Shown: positions 59,744 through 64,000 of the stretch, piece after piece
How positions within the stretch are numbered: position 1 is the stretch's first letter
Layout: the number at the start of each line of letters is the position of its first letter
Origin: Phytobacter palmae
GTDB lineage: Bacteria > Pseudomonadota > Gammaproteobacteria > Enterobacterales > Enterobacteriaceae
Direction: 5' to 3'
NCBI GenBank assembly: GCA_900112785.1
Contig: FONB01000002.1
Span: 310,001-374,000 of the forward strand
DNA length: 64,000 nucleotides
The notes under the pieces: generated by a model
What the model saw: the letters and a program-made list of their open reading frames with translations, nothing else
Told to the model about the DNA's origin: nothing
Database searches by the model: none
Program-made: the position numbers and the translations under genes

Positions 59744-60716
59744 GCGGGGTGCCTTTCTTGAGCAACTGCGCACAAGCGCACGCGATATCGGCTTTTTTTA
59801 CCTTATTAATCATGGTGTGAATGACGACCTGCAGCGCGCCGTTCAGCACGAAGCCCGCCGCTTTTTTGCCCTCAGTGATGCGCAAAAACAGCAAGTGGCG
59901 ATGATTCACTCCCCCCATTTTCGCGGCTACAACCGTGCGGCATCGGAAATCACCCGGGGCAAACCAGACTGGCGTGAACAGTTCGATATCGGCGCAGAAC
60001 GACCGGAACTGCTGTTGAGTGACAGCGACCCGCGCTGGCGGCGCTTGCAGGGCCCCAATCTGTGGCCAGAGGAGCAACCGGAACTGAAAACCACGCTACT
60101 CGCCTGGCAAAAGTCGATGACCGGGATGGCCATTGTGCTGCTGCGTGCTTTTGCCGAAGCGCTGCGTCTGCCTGCTGATGCTTTCGACGCACTGTATGGC
60201 GACAAACCCAATGAACATATCAAGCTGATTCGCTATCCCGGCCAGGAGAGCACGCAAAGCAGTCAGGGCGTGGGAGCGCATAAGGATTCGGGGTTTCTGA
60301 GTTTCCTGCTCCAGGACGAGCAAAAAGGGCTACAGGTTGAAGTATCCCCCGATCGCTGGATCGACGCGGCACCGCTGCCAGGCAGTTTTGTCGTCAATAT
60401 TGGCGAGCTGCTGGAGCTGGCCACCAATGGTTACCTGCGCGCCACGGTACATCGTGTGGTCTCACCACCCGCAGAGCAAGATCGCCTGTCGATTGCCTTT
60501 TTCCTTGGCGCACAGCTGGATGCCGTGGTCCCCATTTACGCCCTGCCGGAAGCGCTGGCACGTGAAGCGCATGGGCCGGAGAGCGATCCGCAAAATCCTC
60601 TCTTACGCGATGTCGGCTGGAACTACCTGAAAGGCCGCTTACGTTCGCACCCGGATGTCGCCGAGCGTTATTACCGCGATGTACTGCGTGAGCGCAGTGA
60701 ACAATTGATCGTTTGA
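59688..60716 (+). CDS. 2-oxoglutarate/Fe(II)-type oxygenase, isopenicillin N synthase-like
   Basis: A 342-aa oxygenase. The N-terminal DIOX_N region (LPILNLAHYF, IGFFYLINHGV) precedes the jelly-roll core with HxD in GAHKDSGFLSFLLQD, the distal His in RATVHRV, and the RxS motif in DRLSIAFFLG that binds 2-oxoglutarate. It resembles plant/fungal-type IPNS-fold enzymes common in bacteria; substrate unknown. It heads an operon with a MetQNI-like transporter, so it may process an imported sulfur compound; the Cys-rich leader supports this. TauD-like desulfonation is an analogy only. Confidence 0.85.
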   Translation: MNATTLPILNLAHYFNPAERGAFLEQLRTSARDIGFFYLINHGVNDDLQRAVQHEARRFFALSDAQKQQVAMIHSPHFRGYNRAASEITRGKPDWREQFDIGAERPELLLSDSDPRWRRLQGPNLWPEEQPELKTTLLAWQKSMTGMAIVLLRAFAEALRLPADAFDALYGDKPNEHIKLIRYPGQESTQSSQGVGAHKDSGFLSFLLQDEQKGLQVEVSPDRWIDAAPLPGSFVVNIGELLELATNGYLRATVHRVVSPPAEQDRLSIAFFLGAQLDAVVPIYALPEALAREAHGPESDPQNPLLRDVGWNYLKGRLRSHPDVAERYYRDVLRERSEQLIV

Positions 60717-60743
60717 CACCATAACAACACAGGAAAATACATT

Positions 60744-61550
60744 ATGAAATATGCCGCTTTTAAACTGGCAGGGGTAGCGTTGTCTCTTTCTCTGGCATGG
60801 GGTACTGCACAGGCAGAAGCACTGCGCATCGCAGCAGATCCGGTTCCGCATGCGGAAATCCTTAATTACGTCAAAAAGCTGGATCCGAAACTGGATATTA
60901 AAATCGTTGAATTGACCAGTGGCGCAAATGCCAATGAATTGCTGGCGAGCGGCGATGTGGATGCCAACTATTTCCAGCATGTGCCTTACCTGAAAAGCCA
61001 GGAAAAAGCGCTGGGTAAAACCTTTGCCGTCGCCGCCACGGTACACATCGAACCACTGGGCATCTATTCGCACAAATATAAAGATTTTAAATCGGTACCA
61101 GAGGGCGCGACCGTCGCCGTTCCTAACAACGTCACCAACCTGAGCCGCGCGCTGTTCCTGCTGCAAAGCCAGGGGTTAATTAAACTTGATGCGAAGTTTA
61201 CCGATCCGGCCAGCACACTGGCGACACCAAAAGATATTGTTGAGAACCCGAAACACTTAAAGATCCTCGAAGTGGAGTCCCCGCAGATCCCGCGCTCACT
61301 GGATGATGTCGCCCTGGCGGTGATCAATGGCAACTACGCGCTGGAGGCGGGTTTGTCGCCAGCTAAAGACGCGCTGGGACTGGAGAGCGCGGAACATAAC
61401 CCGTACGCCAATATCCTGGTGACCAACCCGTCTCTGGCTAACGATCCACGTATCAAAGAACTGGCCAAAGACCTCACCTCCCCCCAGGTGGCAGAGTTCA
61501 TTCGTAAAACCTACAACGGCTCGGTGATCCCGGTTGCTCCTCAGTCATGA
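60744..61550 (+). CDS. MetQ/NlpA-family substrate-binding protein
   Basis: A 268-aa periplasmic binding protein. The signal peptide ([15 protein letters not shown], cleavage after AQA) lacks a lipobox Cys, so it is soluble. Family features include [24 protein letters not shown] and [10 protein letters not shown]. It is distinct from SfbA, which is no close paralogue. It follows the oxygenase by 27 nt and overlaps the ATPase gene by 4 bp. The ligand is probably methionine-like or another sulfur compound, by inference. Confidence 0.88.
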   Translation: MKYAAFKLAGVALSLSLAWGTAQAEALRIAADPVPHAEILNYVKKLDPKLDIKIVELTSGANANELLASGDVDANYFQHVPYLKSQEKALGKTFAVAATVHIEPLGIYSHKYKDFKSVPEGATVAVPNNVTNLSRALFLLQSQGLIKLDAKFTDPASTLATPKDIVENPKHLKILEVESPQIPRSLDDVALAVINGNYALEAGLSPAKDALGLESAEHNPYANILVTNPSLANDPRIKELAKDLTSPQVAEFIRKTYNGSVIPVAPQS

Positions 61551-62338
61551 TTGAAATTGACGGGCTGAGTAAAACCTATGCCGGAACAGGCCGACCGGCG
61601 CTGAACAACGTGTCGCTACATGTGCCTAAGGGGGCCATTTACGGCATCCTGGGCCGCAGCGGCGCGGGGAAAAGCACCCTAATCCGTTGCCTGAATCTGC
61701 TGGAGCGGCCCACCACGGGCCGCATCATCATCAACGGCAGCGACATTACCCAACTGGATAAAGCCGGTCTGCGTGAGCACCGACTGCGAACGGGCATGAT
61801 ATTCCAGCACTTCAACTTGCTGCACGCGCGTACGGTGGCCGATAACGTCGCCGTTCCGCTGGAAATAGCCGGCGTGCCGAAACCGCTGCGTCATGCACGC
61901 GTGGAAGAGCTATTGCATCTGGTGGGTCTAAGCGATAAAGCCGATGCTTTCCCTTCACAGCTTTCTGGTGGTCAGAAGCAGCGTGTTGGTATCGCGCGGG
62001 CGCTGGCGGCAAGGCCGGATGTGCTGTTGTGCGATGAAGCCACCAGCGCGCTGGATCCGGAAACCACCGCTTCTGTCCTGGCGCTGCTGGCTGACATAAA
62101 CCAGAAGCTGAATTTAACCATTGTCCTGATTACGCACGAACTGGACGTGGTAAAAACCCTGTGCGATCACGCTGCGCTGCTGGAAAACGGCGAAGTCAGG
62201 GAGAGTGGGAAAATCGCTGATCTGCTCACTGCCCCGTGGTCAAAACTGCGCCATGCGCTATTACACGATCCCCAGGCTGAGCAGGATTTCCTTGCCCGCC
62301 ACGGTTTTAACGGGAGGCCTTTATGCGGGGTAGCATGA
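61547..62338 (+). CDS. MetN-like ABC ATPase without NIL domain
   Basis: A 263-aa ATPase. Walker [10 protein letters not shown], signature LSGGQKQR, Walker [12 protein letters not shown]. It ends at about residue 263, about 75 residues shorter than SfbB and about 80 shorter than MetN; the C-terminal NIL domain that senses methionine is absent. It is joined to the binding-protein gene by ATGA overlap and to the permease gene by 16 bp. Confidence 0.9.
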   Translation: MIEIDGLSKTYAGTGRPALNNVSLHVPKGAIYGILGRSGAGKSTLIRCLNLLERPTTGRIIINGSDITQLDKAGLREHRLRTGMIFQHFNLLHARTVADNVAVPLEIAGVPKPLRHARVEELLHLVGLSDKADAFPSQLSGGQKQRVGIARALAARPDVLLCDEATSALDPETTASVLALLADINQKLNLTIVLITHELDVVKTLCDHAALLENGEVRESGKIADLLTAPWSKLRHALLHDPQAEQDFLARHGFNGRPLCGVA

Positions 62339-62994
62339 GTTGGGAAGATCTCTGGCCGTTGCTGCTCAACGGCACGCTGGAGACGTTATATATGGTGGCC
62401 CTGGCGTCGCTGTTTACCGTGCTGATCGGTCTGCCGCTGGGCGTCATTCTGTTTCTTTCGCGCCGTAATGGCCTGTTTCCCCTGCCACGCGTCAATGCGC
62501 TGCTGGGGGCGATCGTCAATTTTGGCCGTTCGTTACCCTTCATCGTGCTACTGATAGCGCTTATTCCCTTCACGCGTCTGCTGATCGGTACCACCCTTGG
62601 CAGCACTGCCGCAATAGTGCCTATCACCATTGGCGCATTCCCTTTCTTTGCGCGACTCACCGAAAGCGCGCTCGATGAAGTGGATTACGGACGTATCGAA
62701 GCCATTTTGTCCATGGGGGGTAACGTCTGGCATGTGATTACAAAAGCCCTGTTGCCCGAAGCGCTACCAACGCTGCTCGCGGGGATAACACTTACGGTTG
62801 TGATGCTAATTGGCTTCTCATCCATGGCAGGCGTTATTGGTGGTGGTGGGTTGGGCGATCTCGCTATTCGCTATGGCTATCAGCGTTTTAACGATCAGGT
62901 GATGGTGGGTACCGTGGTGATCTTACTGTTAATGGTGCAAGGGGTGCAGATGGCCGGCGATCGTCTGGTGCGCCGACTGGCGCACCGACGGTAG
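62323..62994 (+). CDS. MetI-like ABC permease
   Basis: A 223-aa inner-membrane permease with about five membrane segments. The EAA loop is [24 protein letters not shown], and the family motif [26 protein letters not shown] follows. GGGAGG at 62311-62316 fits the start at 62323; an alternative ATG at 62335 would give an ATGA overlap. Last gene of the operon; it ends 1 nt before the convergent PTS gene. Confidence 0.9.
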   Translation: MRGSMSWEDLWPLLLNGTLETLYMVALASLFTVLIGLPLGVILFLSRRNGLFPLPRVNALLGAIVNFGRSLPFIVLLIALIPFTRLLIGTTLGSTAAIVPITIGAFPFFARLTESALDEVDYGRIEAILSMGGNVWHVITKALLPEALPTLLAGITLTVVMLIGFSSMAGVIGGGGLGDLAIRYGYQRFNDQVMVGTVVILLLMVQGVQMAGDRLVRRLAHRR

Positions 62995-62995
62995 G

Positions 62996-64000
62996 TTACT
63001 CCGCTGTGTCTTTGCCGACCAGCAAGGTTGTCAGCAGGAAGGAGAGCACCAGCGCCATCGCCACTCCCGAGAGTGCAAAGACGAAATACGGGCCAATATA
63101 CGCAGGCAGACTAAAGATGCTCGACAAAATGTAGCCATACAGCCGCACGCCAAAGAAGGCAATGAACGCAGAGGCCAGGGCGCTGGCCACCGTGGCGGCA
63201 ATGAACGCCTTTTTGTAACGCGTCAGGACACCAAACAGGGCGGGTTCCGTTATACCCAACAGCGCGGAGATCGCGGCCGACAGGGTCACCGTTCTGTCCT
63301 GACGGTTTTTACTTATCCGCCAGATGGCGAACGTCGAGCCGGCAATCGCCATATTCGCCATAAACATCATCGGCATCAGCATGTCATAGCCATGCTCACT
63401 AAAGTTTTGCAGAGCGATAGGCGTCATGGCGTGATGCATGCCGGTCAGAATCGCGACCGGGCGAATCGCCCCCACTACCAGCCCGGCAAAACTGGCCGAA
63501 ATACCAAACAACCCCTGAATAAAGAAAGCCAGCGCTTTCCCCAGCCAGATCCCAATCGGTCCGATAATTACCAGTGCCGCCAGCGCCCCCAGAAATAAGG
63601 TCAGCGTAGGCGTGAAGACCGTCTTTAATACGTCCGGCATTATCCTGTCCACCCAGCGGTGGATATAGCTCAGCGCCAGAATAGAGAAGATGACCGGAAT
63701 CACGCTTGAGGCGTAGTTAAACACCGAAACCGGTAGCGCATTGAGTAACCAGAAAGCACTCACCGCCCCTTCCTGATGCGCCGCCAGCGCTTTAGCGGCA
63801 TCGATCAGTGATGGATACATTAAACAGGCTGCAACGGCTGCTGCCAGATATTCATTGGTCTTGAAAATTTTTGCCGCCGAAACCGCCAGGAAAAACGGCA
63901 GGAAATAAAAGACACCACTGGCGATCAAATCAATTACCACCACGGTATCGCTTTTCGCCGAAACCACTTTCAGGGCAATTAATCCGGCCAGCAGGCCTTT
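62996..64000 (-). CDS. PTS EIIC of the Glc-Bgl-Suc type (partial at window edge)
   Basis: The frame is open from the stop at 62996 to the right edge, so the N-terminus (and probably an EIIB domain) lies outside. About 335 visible residues are a membrane EIIC domain with the family segments FYFLPFFLAVSAAKIF, GMHHAMTPI and GITEPALFGV. No EIIA domain follows; the C-terminus is VGKDTAE. Relatives transport beta-glucosides, sucrose or trehalose; the sugar cannot be told. Confidence 0.85.
   Translation of the reverse strand, partial: KGLLAGLIALKVVSAKSDTVVVIDLIASGVFYFLPFFLAVSAAKIFKTNEYLAAAVAACLMYPSLIDAAKALAAHQEGAVSAFWLLNALPVSVFNYASSVIPVIFSILALSYIHRWVDRIMPDVLKTVFTPTLTLFLGALAALVIIGPIGIWLGKALAFFIQGLFGISASFAGLVVGAIRPVAILTGMHHAMTPIALQNFSEHGYDMLMPMMFMANMAIAGSTFAIWRISKNRQDRTVTLSAAISALLGITEPALFGVLTRYKKAFIAATVASALASAFIAFFGVRLYGYILSSIFSLPAYIGPYFVFALSGVAMALVLSFLLTTLLVGKDTAE

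Overview
The window is chromosomal DNA of an enteric bacterium (Enterobacteriaceae). Most proteins are close, near full-length matches to Escherichia coli and Salmonella products I know (FolD, CysS, PurEK, TesA, CnoX, CopA, UshA, Gsk, HemH, Adk, HtpG, DnaX, MscK, AcrAB, Hha/TomB). The order is that of the E. coli 11-12 min region read in reverse. An SfbABC-type transporter beside purEK and the rpmE2-rpmJ2 pair near ylaC point towards Salmonella or Citrobacter; Citrobacter is my guess, but the species cannot be fixed from this window.

Left edge (1-1853): an accessory remnant next to tRNA-Arg(UCU), argU. It holds a BPSL0067-family putative amidase toxin with an overlapping STY0301-like secreted partner, about 650 bp of decayed DNA, and a broken phage integrase that runs directly into the 3' end of the tRNA. 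From 2076 to 11465 lies a housekeeping block: folD-ybcJ, a glucose-type PTS permease with its own LacI/MalI-type regulator and tandem operators, ybcI, cysS divergent from ppiB-lpxH, and purEK behind a PurR box. From 11550 to 18948 the minus strand carries sfbABC, a porin and ybbAP.

Centre (18916-45621): tesA, ybbO, cnoX, qmcA-ybbJ, a two-gene envelope operon of unknown function (718-aa exported protein plus DUF3142 protein), cueR/copA with a CueR promoter and a conserved copA frameshift site, ybaP, the small RNA ChiX, ybaK, ushA, fsr, ybaL, gsk, hemH, adk, htpG (sigma-32 promoter), recR-ybaB-dnaX (with the tau/gamma frameshift site), apt, ybaN, priC and rsmS. Then come mscK, the acrR/acrAB efflux locus with an AcrR operator, tomB-hha, maa and ylaC.

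Right edge (56775-64000): an accessory block with a MocR/GNAT divergent pair, zinc-independent ribosomal proteins L36B and L31B behind a Zur-like palindrome, a four-gene operon (2-oxoglutarate/Fe(II)-type oxygenase plus a MetQNI-like transporter), and a partial PTS EIIC.

Most interesting: the oxygenase-transporter operon is preceded by an unannotated 42-codon reading frame at 59615-59743, with its own Shine-Dalgarno and three consecutive Cys codons at positions 4-6. It reads across the oxygenase ribosome binding site in another frame, which suggests a cysteine-responsive translational switch for a sulfur-scavenging operon. Second is a roughly 100-bp repeat present three times, always in the same orientation and always ending 3-6 nt from the stop codon of a minus-strand gene (porin, ushA, apt).
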